64,000 nucleotides of DNA, taken from contig DAHUXD010000012.1 of NCBI GenBank assembly GCA_027307335.1, positions 87,801 through 151,800 on the forward strand, written 5' to 3'. Shown here one piece after another: positions 25,892 through 33,353 of the stretch (positions within the stretch are counted from its first letter, which is position 1; each line of letters starts with the position of its first letter). The position numbers were made by a program, and so were the translations under genes. Below the pieces are notes generated by a model. The model saw only the letters and a program-made list of their open reading frames with translations, did no database searches and was not told the origin of the DNA. The stretch comes from Acidobacteriota bacterium. GTDB lineage: Bacteria > Acidobacteriota > Thermoanaerobaculia > UBA5066 > Gp7-AA6.

Positions 25892-27523
25892 ATGACTCTT
25901 CTCAAGACGTCCGCTCTCGCGCTCTCCGTGTACCTCTCCGCTTCGTCCGGCGGGTCGGCTGCGCCCGGCGCCTCGTACGACCAGCTCGTCGCCTTCTTCA
26001 AGGAGTGGCGCGCCTTTCAGAAGCCGCGGCTCGCGAATGGCGTGCCCGACTACTCCGCCGCCGCGATGGCGGCGCAGCAGAGGGGACTCGAGGACATGAA
26101 GCGGCGCCTCGCCGCGATCGACCCGAGCGGCTGGCCGATTCCGCAGCAGGTCGACTACCAGATCGTTCGCGCCGAGCTCTCCGGCCTCGACTTCGACCAC
26201 CGCGTCCTGAAGCCGTGGGCCAACAACCCCGGCTTCTACGTCACGGTGTTCGACGAAGAGAGCGATCAGCCGGCCCGCGAGGGGCCGTTCGCGCTCGGGG
26301 CGGTGGAGCTCTGGAGCTACCCGCTGCCGCTCTCGGCGGAGAGCGCGGCGGCGATCGCCGGGGGCCTGAAGCCGATTCCGGCGCTCCTCGCCCAGGCGAA
26401 GACCAATCTCACGGGCAACGGCCGCGACCTCTGGGTCTGGGGCACGAAGGCGCTGCGCGACCAGAGCAAGGTCCTGACCGGATTCGGCGCGGGGCTCGAC
26501 GCCAGAGCGCCGGCCGCGCTCAGGACGAACGTCGACGCCGCCCGGAAGGCGACGGACGACCTGGTGGCGTGGCTCGACGCGCGCGCCGCGTCGAAGACTG
26601 GGCCGTCCGGCGTCGGCATCGCGAACTACGACTGGTACCTCAAGCACGTCCAGCTCGTGCCGTACGACTGGGCGGAGGTCGTGACGCTCATGGAGCGGGA
26701 GCTCGCGCGCTCGCAGGCGCTGCTCGCGATGGAGGAGATCCGGAACGCCGCCCTGCCGCCGCTGATGCCGGTCGCGAGCGCGGACGAGTACGACCGGCGC
26801 TTCAATGCCGCGGTCACCGAGTACATGGCCTTTCTGAGAGACCGCGAGATCCTCACCGTGACGCCGGACATGGACCCGGCGCTGCGCGCCCGGATCGGCA
26901 AGTACAGCGCGGGACCGCGCGAGTTCTTCAGCGAGGTCGACTACCGCGATCCCGAGATCATGCGCACCCACGGCTACCACTGGTTCGACAAGGCGCGCAT
27001 GGCCCACGACCCGAACCCGAGCCCGATCCGGAAGGACGCGCTCCTCTACAACATCTTCAACACGCGGACGGAGGGGCATGCGACCGGCTGGGAGGAGCTG
27101 ATGATGCAGGCGGGGATGTTCGACGCGCGGCCGCGGGCGCGCGAGCTCGTCTACATCCTCGTCGCGGAGCGCGCGGCGCGGGCCCTGGGCGAGCTCTACA
27201 TGCAGGCGAACGTGATGACGCTCGAGCAGGCGGCGGCCTTCGCGTGCGCGAACACGCCGCGGGGATGGCTTCGCCTGGACGGCCAGCTCGTGCGCGGCGA
27301 ACAGCACCTGTACCTGCAGCAGCCGGGCTACGGGCCGAGCTACCTCGTGGGGAAGATCGAGATCGAGAAGCTGATCGCGGAGCGGCGGGAGCAGCTCGGC
27401 GAGAAGTTCACGATGAAGGGATTCATGGACGGCTTCAACGCGGTCGGCCTGATCCCCGCATCGCTCGTCCGGTGGGAGATGACCGGGAAACAGTCGGACG
27501 AGCTGAAGAAGATGCTCGAGTAG
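25892..27523 (+). CDS. DUF885 family secreted protein lacking the HExxGH motif
   Basis: 543 aa. Signal peptide about 1-24 (LKTSALALSVYLSASSGGSAA). The C-terminal half follows DUF885 proteins: YNIFNTRTEGHATGWEELMMQAG, RARELVYILVAERAARALGELYMQANVMTLEQA, LYLQQPGYGPSYLVGKIEIEKLIAERREQLGEKFTMKGFMDGFNAVGLIPASLVRWEM. The HE..PGH zinc motif seen in the other DUF885 gene (4600..5940) is absent; the TEGHATGWEE stretch appears to correspond to the later EGWAxYxEE motif. It may be catalytically altered or use another metal arrangement. The ATG follows TAGAAT (25879..25884) by 7 bases; no Shine-Dalgarno. Confidence 0.78.
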   Translation: MTLLKTSALALSVYLSASSGGSAAPGASYDQLVAFFKEWRAFQKPRLANGVPDYSAAAMAAQQRGLEDMKRRLAAIDPSGWPIPQQVDYQIVRAELSGLDFDHRVLKPWANNPGFYVTVFDEESDQPAREGPFALGAVELWSYPLPLSAESAAAIAGGLKPIPALLAQAKTNLTGNGRDLWVWGTKALRDQSKVLTGFGAGLDARAPAALRTNVDAARKATDDLVAWLDARAASKTGPSGVGIANYDWYLKHVQLVPYDWAEVVTLMERELARSQALLAMEEIRNAALPPLMPVASADEYDRRFNAAVTEYMAFLRDREILTVTPDMDPALRARIGKYSAGPREFFSEVDYRDPEIMRTHGYHWFDKARMAHDPNPSPIRKDALLYNIFNTRTEGHATGWEELMMQAGMFDARPRARELVYILVAERAARALGELYMQANVMTLEQAAAFACANTPRGWLRLDGQLVRGEQHLYLQQPGYGPSYLVGKIEIEKLIAERREQLGEKFTMKGFMDGFNAVGLIPASLVRWEMTGKQSDELKKMLE

Positions 27524-27582
27524 CGGCTCACACGCCGGCTCCTCACCACTCGAATCCCTTCAGGGAGAGGGTGCGGCAGCAC

Positions 27583-27630
27583 CTTCCCCTCTCTCGTCGG
27601 TCGGGCCGCGAAGCGGCCCGCTCAGCGTCC
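27583..27630. repeat. Hairpin repeat with GGCCGCGAAGCGGCC core (copy 1 of 3)
   Basis: CCTTCCCCTCTC...GGTCGGGCCGCGAAGCGGCCCGCT...GTCCG. GGGCCGC/GCGGCCC form a stem around GAA. Two closer copies with GGTCCGCGAAGCGGACC lie at 53851 and, inverted, 62308. Placed between two convergent genes. Confidence 0.6.
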
Positions 27631-27641
27631 GAGTCGCGCGG

Positions 27642-28358
27642 TCAGTCTCTGCGCCCGCCCATGAACCGGAGCAGGAACAGAAACAGGTTGATGAAGTCGA
27701 GATAGAGCGCGAGCGCACCGACGACCGCGTACGACCCGTAGCTCGTCTCCGGCACGGTGGCCGCCATGACCTTCATCTTCTGCGCGTCCCAGGCCGTCAG
27801 CGCCGTGAACACGATGACGCCGATGATCGAGATGCCGAACTGCAGCCCCTGAGAGTGCCAGAACATCCCGACGATCGAGGCGAGCACGACGCCGATCAGA
27901 CCCATGAAGGCGAACTGGCCGACGCCGGCGAGGCTGCGCCGCGTGACGGTGCCATAGAGCGCGAGCGCGCCGAACGCCCCCGCGGTGACGATGAACGTCG
28001 ACGCGATCGACGTCCCCGTGTAGGCGAGGAAGATGATCGAGAGCGTCGCCCCGTTCAGCGCCGAGTACAGCAGGAAGAGCGCGGCGGCGGTGCTCGACGC
28101 GAGCTTCTGGACCCGCGCCGAAAGGTAGAAAACGAGTCCGAGCTCGCCGATGACCAGAGCGTAGAAGAGGATCCGGTTGCCGAAGATGGCCTGGGTCAGG
28201 GTGGGCGAGCCGGCGACCGCGAGCGCCACCACCGCGGTGACGCCGAGACCGACGGCCATCCAGCCGTAGACCTTCCGCAGAAAGGCCGTGATGCGTTCCG
28301 CGGAGACGGCACCGGCGGCGCCGAACGCGGAAGCGGGAGTCATGGAGAACTGTTCCAT
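27642..28358 (-). CDS. Bax inhibitor-1 / YccA family membrane protein
   Basis: 238 aa with seven hydrophobic helices. Family blocks: FLRKVYGWMAVGLGVTAVVALAV, LSARVQKLASSTAAALFLLYSALNGATLSIIFLAYT, STFIVTAGAFGALALYG and, near the end, YAVVGALALYLDFINLFLFLLRFMGGRRD, where the paired acidic residues (SYG..LYLDF) fit the calcium-leak/pH-sensing site known for the family. Inner-membrane location. The ATG has GGAGGAAC upstream and a TAGAAT hexamer 23 bases upstream, so this one is a leadered transcript. Confidence 0.92.
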   Translation of the reverse strand: MEQFSMTPASAFGAAGAVSAERITAFLRKVYGWMAVGLGVTAVVALAVAGSPTLTQAIFGNRILFYALVIGELGLVFYLSARVQKLASSTAAALFLLYSALNGATLSIIFLAYTGTSIASTFIVTAGAFGALALYGTVTRRSLAGVGQFAFMGLIGVVLASIVGMFWHSQGLQFGISIIGVIVFTALTAWDAQKMKVMAATVPETSYGSYAVVGALALYLDFINLFLFLLRFMGGRRD

Positions 28359-28404
28359 TCGATGTTCCTCCGAGGGCGGGGATTCTACATCCCCGACGCG
28401 AACC

Positions 28405-28896
28405 TCAGTTGATCTTGTGGCGGAGATGACCGAGCATCCGCAGCGCCACCGGGTCGCCCGGATTCTCGGTCAGGGCCCCTTCCAGCTCCGCGATGGCCTC
28501 GGCCACCTCCCCGCGCGCCGCGTGGAGACGGCCGAGGTTCAAGTAGGGGAAGTGCCGCGGCTCGTAACGGCTGGCCTTCTTGGCGCTCTCGAACCACGGT
28601 ATCGCTTCGTCCCACCGTCCCTGCTCCATCAGGTAACAACCGATGTCGTTGTAGGGATTCCCGAAGCGGGGGTCGGTGGCGATCGCCTTCCGGCACTCGA
28701 CGATCGCCTCCTCGAGCTTGCCCGCGAACGAGTAGGCCCATCCGCGGAAGGTGTAGGCCTCGGCCGTGGGAAGCGTCTCGAGCGATCGCGTGAAGAGCGC
28801 GATCGCGTCGTCGACGCGCCCCGCGAGGAGCACCTCCGTGCCCTCGCGCCAGAGCTCGAGCGCGCGGTCGGCTTCGTCAGCCATGGACGTGTTCAT
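28405..28896 (-). CDS. Tetratricopeptide repeat protein
   Basis: 163 aa made almost wholly of TPR units: ALELWREGTEVLLAGRVDDAIALFTRSLETLPTAEAYTFRGWAYSFAGKLEEAIVECRKAIATDPRFGNPYNDIGCYLMEQGRWDEAIPWFESA and two more, about four repeats in all. No signal peptide, so a cytoplasmic protein-protein scaffold is the best guess. ATG 28896 has GGGGGG three bases upstream; an in-frame ATG at 28884 is the alternative. Divergent from the zinc-ribbon gene with 33 bases between starts. Confidence 0.8.
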   Translation of the reverse strand: MNTSMADEADRALELWREGTEVLLAGRVDDAIALFTRSLETLPTAEAYTFRGWAYSFAGKLEEAIVECRKAIATDPRFGNPYNDIGCYLMEQGRWDEAIPWFESAKKASRYEPRHFPYLNLGRLHAARGEVAEAIAELEGALTENPGDPVALRMLGHLRHKIN

Positions 28897-28929
28897 TATC
28901 CCCCCGCGCGCTAGAATTCGCTCTTCCGC

Positions 28930-29358
28930 ATGAGCGACGACCGCAAGTACCGCCACCGCGGTTACCAGGACTCGGGCGGCGATTCGGGCCCGCGGCGTCC
29001 GTCCGGCCCGCGGCCGCCGCGCGAGGGGCCGCGCGGACGCGGCGCCGACCAGGAGAAGGCGGTCGTCTTCCGCTGCAAGCACTGCGGCGAGCGTGAGCTC
29101 GACCTCGACTCGATCGGCGTCGGCGCGGCGTGCCGCAAGTGCGGCGAGGCGCTCCACTCGTGCAGCCAGTGCGCGTTCTTCGACACGGCCGCGCGCTTCG
29201 AGTGCGCGAAGCCGATCCCCGCCCGAATCGTCTCGAAGAAGGCGGGCAACGACTGCGCGTTCTACGCGCCGGCGAAGACGTTCGACCTGACCGGCACGCG
29301 CGGCGCGGCGACCCCGGACGACGCCCGCGCGGCGTTCGACGCCCTCTTCAAGAAGTAG
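28930..29358 (+). CDS. Small protein with eight cysteines in zinc-ribbon-like pairs, unknown function
   Basis: 142 aa. A disordered basic Gly/Arg/Pro N-terminus (about 1-42, GPRRPSGPRPPREGPRGRG) precedes a cysteine-rich domain: CKHC (49, 52), CRKC (68, 71), CSQC (78, 81), then C92 and C109. Four pairs could hold two zinc ions, or an Fe-S cluster. The C-terminus ends DARAAFDALFKK. I recall similar uncharacterised proteins in Acidobacteriota. The basic tail suggests nucleic-acid contact (inference). ATG follows TAGAAT (28912..28917) by 12 bases. The 3' end overlaps the convergent uracil-DNA glycosylase gene by 11 bases. Confidence 0.75.
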   Translation: MSDDRKYRHRGYQDSGGDSGPRRPSGPRPPREGPRGRGADQEKAVVFRCKHCGERELDLDSIGVGAACRKCGEALHSCSQCAFFDTAARFECAKPIPARIVSKKAGNDCAFYAPAKTFDLTGTRGAATPDDARAAFDALFKK

Positions 29359-30040
29359 CCGCCTCCCGCATCGCCTTCCGCAGCACGTCGCGCAGCATCC
29401 CCTGCGTGAGCACGCCCGTGAACGTGTTCTGCTGGCTCGGGTGATACGTCGCGAGGAGCGCGTCCTCGCCGATGCGCACGCGCGCGCCGTGCGCGAAGCG
29501 CGGTCGCGGCCGCGGGATCGCCGCCCCCTCCGCCGCGAGCACCCGCAGGCACGCGTCGAACGCGAGCGCGCCGAGTGCGACGAGGACCCGCGGACGGCCC
29601 ATCCGCGCGAGGTCGCGCGAGAGATAGGGCCGGCAGTTGTCGAGCTCCTCGGGCCGCGGCCGGTTCGCGGGCGGCGCGCAGCGGCACGCGGCGGAGATGA
29701 AGACACCCGAGAGAGCGAGTCCATCGCCGCGCCGCACGGACGTCGGCTGGTTCGCGAGCCCGACGGCATGGAGCGCCCGGAAGAGAAAGTCTCCCGAGGC
29801 GTCGCCGGTGAAGATGCGGCCGGTCCGATTTCCGCCGTGTGCCGCCGGCGCGAGGCCGACGAGGACGAGGCGCGCGCGCCGGTCGCCGATCGCGGGGAGG
29901 GGATGCGCCCAGTACCGCTCGCCGGCGAAGCGCTTCGGGGGCGTCCGCGCGGACGCCTCGCGCCAGGCGACGAGGCGCGGGCAGCGGCGGCACGCGATCA
30001 GGTCCGCGTCCTCGACGCGCGACGGATGCGGCGGCCTCAC
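29348..30040 (-). CDS. Type-5 (UdgB-like) uracil-DNA glycosylase
   Basis: 230 aa. Removes uracil and other deaminated bases from DNA; family 5 enzymes carry a 4Fe-4S cluster. Seen: CRRC at 17-20 (cluster ligands), motif A VLVGLAPAAHGGNRTGRIFTG (about 58-78), further cysteines in ISAACRCAPP and LDNCRPYL, and motif B ATYHPSQQNTFTG near 198-210. Motif A lacks the Asn or Asp used by other UDG families, as expected for family 5. The ATG overlaps the stop of the 61-aa upstream gene (ATGA). Confidence 0.88.
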   Translation of the reverse strand: MRPPHPSRVEDADLIACRRCPRLVAWREASARTPPKRFAGERYWAHPLPAIGDRRARLVLVGLAPAAHGGNRTGRIFTGDASGDFLFRALHAVGLANQPTSVRRGDGLALSGVFISAACRCAPPANRPRPEELDNCRPYLSRDLARMGRPRVLVALGALAFDACLRVLAAEGAAIPRPRPRFAHGARVRIGEDALLATYHPSQQNTFTGVLTQGMLRDVLRKAMREAATS

Positions 30041-30222
30041 TTCTTGGCGGGAAGACCCTTCGGCACTCCCATCGAGCGCCAGCGCTTCTTGTTCTCCTCC
30101 CAGTTCTTCTCGGCGCGCTTGCGGTTGACCGCCGCGGCCGCGGCCCGGCGATCGTCCTCGCTCCCGGAGACGGCGGGAGTTTCCTCCGGCGGGGCGGGAT
30201 CCTTCTCGCTGGTGTCGGTCAC
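30037..30222 (-). CDS. Small charged protein, unknown
   Basis: 61 aa from GTG 30222 (64 aa from ATG 30231). Acidic/Pro N-terminus, then a basic helix (DRRAAAAAVNRKRAEKNWEENKKRWRSMGVPKGLPAKK). Not recognised. The GTG is preferred because TAGAAT (30235..30230) overlaps the ATG itself and sits 7 bases before the GTG, the same spacing as at other leaderless genes here. Coupled to the uracil-DNA glycosylase by an ATGA overlap, so probably expressed with it. Confidence 0.6.
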   Translation of the reverse strand: MTDTSEKDPAPPEETPAVSGSEDDRRAAAAAVNRKRAEKNWEENKKRWRSMGVPKGLPAKK

Positions 30223-30236
30223 GGCCGACATTCTAA

Positions 30237-30258
30237 GCGCGGCGAGAGAACGCCGCGC
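30237..30258 (-). terminator. GC hairpin downstream of the cupredoxin gene
   Basis: GCGCGGCG / CGCCGCGC eight-bp stem around six bases; on the minus strand it is followed by TTAGAATG, with no U-run. A weak terminator at best. Confidence 0.35.
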
Positions 30259-30297
30259 GGAAACCCGGGCTGGACGCAGTCCGGGCCGGCTCCCGCT

Positions 30298-30735
30298 TCA
30301 CTGGACCACGACCGTGCCCTGCATCATCGTCCCGTGCACCAGACAGAAGTACGGGAAGGTGCCCGTGGTCGGAAAGGTGTGCTGGAAGGTCCCGCTCGAC
30401 AGGACGCCCGAGTCCCACAGCCCGTTCGCGACGCAGCCCAGGGGGCAGGAGCCCGAGGTCGTCGAGTGGGTTCCGGAGACCCAGATCCACTGCACGGTCT
30501 CTCCGGCGTGGATCGTCGTGGTCGACGTGCCGCTCACCGAATCGGCGAAGACGTTCGCGGGCCCGACCCCCGGCGCCTGCCCGACGGTCACGTTGTGCGG
30601 CGCCGCCACCGGCGTCGGCGTGAGCGTGCTGGGAGTCGGCGTCGCCGTCGGCCCGGTCATCGTGTCGTCGCAGCCGATCGCGGCCGCGGCGGCGGCGATC
30701 CCGATCGCGAGGCGCGCGGCGCGGGGGAAGACCAT
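30298..30735 (-). CDS. Cupredoxin (plastocyanin-like) lipoprotein
   Basis: 145 aa. Lipobox AAIGC gives a lipid-anchored Cys22, then a Thr/Pro linker (30-45) and a cupredoxin domain. Type-1 copper ligands are visible: His90 (VSGTHSTTSG), Cys131 (FPYFC), His134 (LVHG) and Met137 or 138. Family role is one-electron transfer in the periplasm; the partner is unknown. An additional Cys pair (97, 101) could form a disulfide. TAGCAT (30748..30743) lies 7 bases before the ATG, so a leaderless mRNA is likely. Divergent from tyrS. Confidence 0.88.
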   Translation of the reverse strand: MVFPRAARLAIGIAAAAAAIGCDDTMTGPTATPTPSTLTPTPVAAPHNVTVGQAPGVGPANVFADSVSGTSTTTIHAGETVQWIWVSGTHSTTSGSCPLGCVANGLWDSGVLSSGTFQHTFPTTGTFPYFCLVHGTMMQGTVVVQ

Positions 30736-30766
30736 CAGGACGATGCTAACCCGCGGGGCCGGCCCT

Positions 30767-30772
30767 TATAAT
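30767..30772 (+). promoter_or_regulatory. -10 element TATAAT of tyrS
   Basis: Perfect TATAAT, 11 bases before the GTG start of tyrS, predicting an untranslated leader of only about 4-5 bases. No T-box leader, which often controls tyrS in other bacteria, fits in this space. Confidence 0.65.
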
Positions 30773-30783
30773 CCCCGCCCACC

Positions 30784-31998
30784 GTGACGGACGTCGCCGC
30801 GATGCTCGAAATCCTGCGCCGCGGCGCCGTCGACCTGATCGACGAGGCCGACCTCGCGCGAAAGCTCGCCCGCGGTCCGGTGACCGTGAAGGTCGGCTTC
30901 GACCCCTCCGCCCCCGACATCCACCTCGGCCACACGGTGATCCTTCGCAAGATGCGCCACTTCCAGGACGCGGGGCATCGCGTCGTGTTCGTCATCGGCG
31001 ACTTCACGGGGATGATCGGCGACCCCTCCGGGAAGAAGGCGACGCGGCCGCAACTGACCCGAGAGGAGATCGCGCGGAACGCCGAGACGTACAAGAACCA
31101 GGCCTTCAAGGTCCTCGACGCGGACAAGACGATCATCGAGTTCAACGACCGCTGGCTCGGCCAGCTCGGCGCGGCGGGCATGGTGCGCCTGGCGTCGCGG
31201 GTCACCGTCGCGCGGATCCTCGAGCGCGACGACTTCCAGAAGCGCTGGAAGGCCCAGCAGCCGATCGCGCTGCACGAGCTCCTGTACCCGCTCGCGCAGG
31301 CCTACGACTCCGTCGCGCTGAAGGCCGACGTCGAGCTCGGCGGCACGGACCAGCTCTTCAACCTCCTCGTCGGGCGCGACCTCATGCGGGCCGAGGGACT
31401 CGAGCCGCAGGTCGTCATGACGCTGCCGCTCCTGGTGGGTACGGACGGCGTGGAGAAGATGTCCAAGTCGCTCGGCAACGCGATCGGCGTGCTCGATCCA
31501 CCGTCGGACATGTTCGGCAAGGTCATGTCGATCCCCGACGCGCTCCTGTGGAACTGGTACGAGCTGCTGACGGAGGAGCCCCTCGCGGTCCTCGAAGCGC
31601 TCCGCCGGCGCGTCGAGGACGGCTCCGTCAACCCGCGGGACGTGAAGGCGCGCCTCGGCCACGCCATCGTGCGGCAGTTCCACGGCACCGAGGCCGCGGA
31701 CCGCGCCGAGGAGGACTTCCGGCGCGCGTTCTCCCGGGGCGAGGTCCCCGACGACGTCGAGGCGCGGAGCCTCCCGGCCACCGGCGGCGCTCCCGCCGCG
31801 AAGACGCTCGTCGCGCTCGGCCTCGCCGCCTCGATGAGAGAGGCGCGGCGGAAGATCGCCGAGGGCGCGCTGCGGGTCTACGTCGATGGCACGGACGCGC
31901 CGCGCGAGATCCGCGACCCCGAGGAGGACCTGTCGGCCGGGGGCGGCGGCGTGCTCCGCCTCGGCCGCCGCTTCATCCGCGTGGCCTGGACGAGATAG
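30784..31998 (+). CDS. tyrS: Tyrosyl-tRNA synthetase
   Basis: 404 aa, normal length for bacterial TyrRS. Charges tRNA-Tyr in the cytoplasm. Seen: class I motif HLGH (47-50, in VGFDPSAPDIHLGHTVILRKM), tyrosine-pocket region ELGGTDQLFN, KMSKS (225-229) and a C-terminal S4 RNA-binding domain (LVALGLAASMREARRKIAEGALRVYVDG). The KFGKT/KMSKS difference and length point to the TyrZ-like branch. GTG start with TATAAT close upstream. The 3' end overlaps the convergent fur gene by 26 bases. Confidence 0.96.
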   Translation: MTDVAAMLEILRRGAVDLIDEADLARKLARGPVTVKVGFDPSAPDIHLGHTVILRKMRHFQDAGHRVVFVIGDFTGMIGDPSGKKATRPQLTREEIARNAETYKNQAFKVLDADKTIIEFNDRWLGQLGAAGMVRLASRVTVARILERDDFQKRWKAQQPIALHELLYPLAQAYDSVALKADVELGGTDQLFNLLVGRDLMRAEGLEPQVVMTLPLLVGTDGVEKMSKSLGNAIGVLDPPSDMFGKVMSIPDALLWNWYELLTEEPLAVLEALRRRVEDGSVNPRDVKARLGHAIVRQFHGTEAADRAEEDFRRAFSRGEVPDDVEARSLPATGGAPAAKTLVALGLAASMREARRKIAEGALRVYVDGTDAPREIRDPEEDLSAGGGGVLRLGRRFIRVAWTR

Positions 31999-32482
31999 GG
32001 ACCGGGACCGGTCCCGCCGCCTCCGCCCCGAAACTTCCCGAGCCCTTCGAGCGGGGCCGGCAGCGCTTGCAGATGCCGCGCATCTGGTGGTTGTGCGAGA
32101 GCAGCACGAACCCGTGCCGCACCGCGACCTCGTCCTGGAGCGCCTCGATCCGGGGCTCGAAGAACTCGATGACCCGGCCGCACTGGTCGCAGATCAGATG
32201 GTCGTGGTGGTCGCCCGCATGCAGCCGTTCGTATCGGTACCCCGCCTCGCCGATCCGGAGCTTTCCGACGACGCCCGCCTCGACGAGCAGCTCGAGTGTC
32301 CGGTAGATCGTCGCGCGCGAGATCTTCTTGTGCTTGGTGCGCAGCCGCACGAGCAGCTCGTCGGCCTCGACGTGCTCGTGCTTGCTGAAAACTTCATCAA
32401 AGAGAGCCTGGCGCTCGGACGTGAGCTTCAGCCCCCGTCGTTCCAGATACTTGCGGAAGATTGCCAGCTCGCGGCGGTTCAT
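31973..32482 (-). CDS. fur: Fur family transcriptional regulator
   Basis: 169 aa. Winged helix: LKLTSERQALFDEVFSKHEHVEADELLVRLRTKHKKISRATIYRTLELLVEAGVV, with the RATIYRTL recognition helix (about 56-63). Metal sites: HHDH (92-95), CDQC (98, 101) and a second CKRC (138, 141), so a structural zinc site is likely. Senses Fe(II), possibly another metal, and represses uptake genes. Neighbours (FTR1 permease; Fur box before the ApbE operon) favour an iron role. ATG 32482 is chosen; the upstream TTG at 32503 lies inside the palindrome. The C-terminal Gly/Ser/Pro tail is encoded over the tyrS 3' end. Confidence 0.9.
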   Translation of the reverse strand: MNRRELAIFRKYLERRGLKLTSERQALFDEVFSKHEHVEADELLVRLRTKHKKISRATIYRTLELLVEAGVVGKLRIGEAGYRYERLHAGDHHDHLICDQCGRVIEFFEPRIEALQDEVAVRHGFVLLSHNHQMRGICKRCRPRSKGSGSFGAEAAGPVPVPISSRPRG

Positions 32483-32486
32483 GGGA

Positions 32487-32515
32487 TTGCGACTCTGTCT
32501 CAATTGAGATACTCT
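32487..32515 (+). promoter_or_regulatory. FTR1 promoter with palindrome TCTCAATTGAGA in the spacer
   Basis: TTGCGA (32487..32492), 17 bases, TACTCT (32510..32515). The perfect 12-base palindrome TCTCAATTGAGA (32498..32509) fills the end of the spacer and shares TTGAGA/TCTCAA half-sites with the Fur box at 34201. It probably controls both the permease and the divergent fur gene. Confidence 0.6.
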
Positions 32516-32564
32516 CCCTGGTCCGGCCGGAAGTCAAGGGCCGTTCCGTCGAAAGGGCACGCCG

Positions 32565-33353
32565 ATGTGGCAGGGGTTCACGATCGCGCTCCGGGAAGGA
32601 ATCGAGGCTTTCCTCATCGTCGCGCTGACGCTCGCGTACCTGAAGCGAACCGGCCGGCCGGGCCTCGCCCGCGCCGTCTACGCCGCCGTCGCCGTGTCGG
32701 CCGTGACCTGCGCCGGCGCGGGCCTGCTCTTCGCGAAGGCGGCCAACCAGTCGCTGTGGGAGGGCATCCTCGCGCTCGTCGCCGCCGCGCTCGTCGGCAG
32801 CCTCCTCTTCTACATGAAGCGCGTGTCGAAACGCCTGAAGAGCGACATCGAGACGAGGCTCGAAGCGCGCGCCGCGGCCGGCGCGGGACGCGCGTTCTGG
32901 GGCGTCTTCGCGTTCACGCTCCTGATGATCACGCGCGAGGGGATGGAGACCGCGCTCCTCATCGCGACCGCCTTCTTCCAGCTGAAGTCCGCGGCCGTGG
33001 TCACCGGGCTCGCGCTCGGCCTCGCCGCCGCGGCGGCGATCGGGTTCTCGTGGACGCGGCTCGGCAAGAGCGTGGACGTGCGAGCGATCCTGAACGTCTC
33101 GGCGATTTTCCTCGGGATCTTCCTGGTCCAGCTCGTGCTCTACGGCGTGCACGAGCTCGCCGAGGCGCGGCTCTTCCCCTCTTCGCAGGCGATCCACGAC
33201 GCGACGGAGATCCTCGGCCCGGACGGTCTCGTCGGCCACCTGCTCGCCTACGCGCTCGCCGCGGTGCCGACGGTCTGGCTCGCGGGTCTCTGGTGGAAGC
33301 GGCGGCGGGCGGCCGCCGGTGCGGGCGGCGCCCCGCGCGTCAGCGCGGCGTAG
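32565..33353 (+). CDS. FTR1 family high-affinity iron permease (EfeU-like)
   Basis: 262 aa. Seven or so hydrophobic helices. Both REGxE iron-binding motifs are intact: REGIE (10-14) and REGME (124-128). FTR1/EfeU proteins import ferric iron, usually after oxidation of Fe(II) by a partner. No EfeO/EfeB or multicopper oxidase is in this window, though a cupredoxin lies 1.8 kb away (30298..30735). Divergent from fur, with a Fur-type palindrome in the promoter. No strong Shine-Dalgarno (AAGGG 8 bases upstream). The 3' end overlaps the next convergent gene by 14 bases. Confidence 0.93.
   Translation: MWQGFTIALREGIEAFLIVALTLAYLKRTGRPGLARAVYAAVAVSAVTCAGAGLLFAKAANQSLWEGILALVAAALVGSLLFYMKRVSKRLKSDIETRLEARAAAGAGRAFWGVFAFTLLMITREGMETALLIATAFFQLKSAAVVTGLALGLAAAAAIGFSWTRLGKSVDVRAILNVSAIFLGIFLVQLVLYGVHELAEARLFPSSQAIHDATEILGPDGLVGHLLAYALAAVPTVWLAGLWWKRRRAAAGAGGAPRVSAA

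Noticed and set aside
30773..30783. T-box riboswitch before tyrS
   Set aside because: Only 48 bases lie between the divergent starts, and TATAAT is 11 bases from the start codon.
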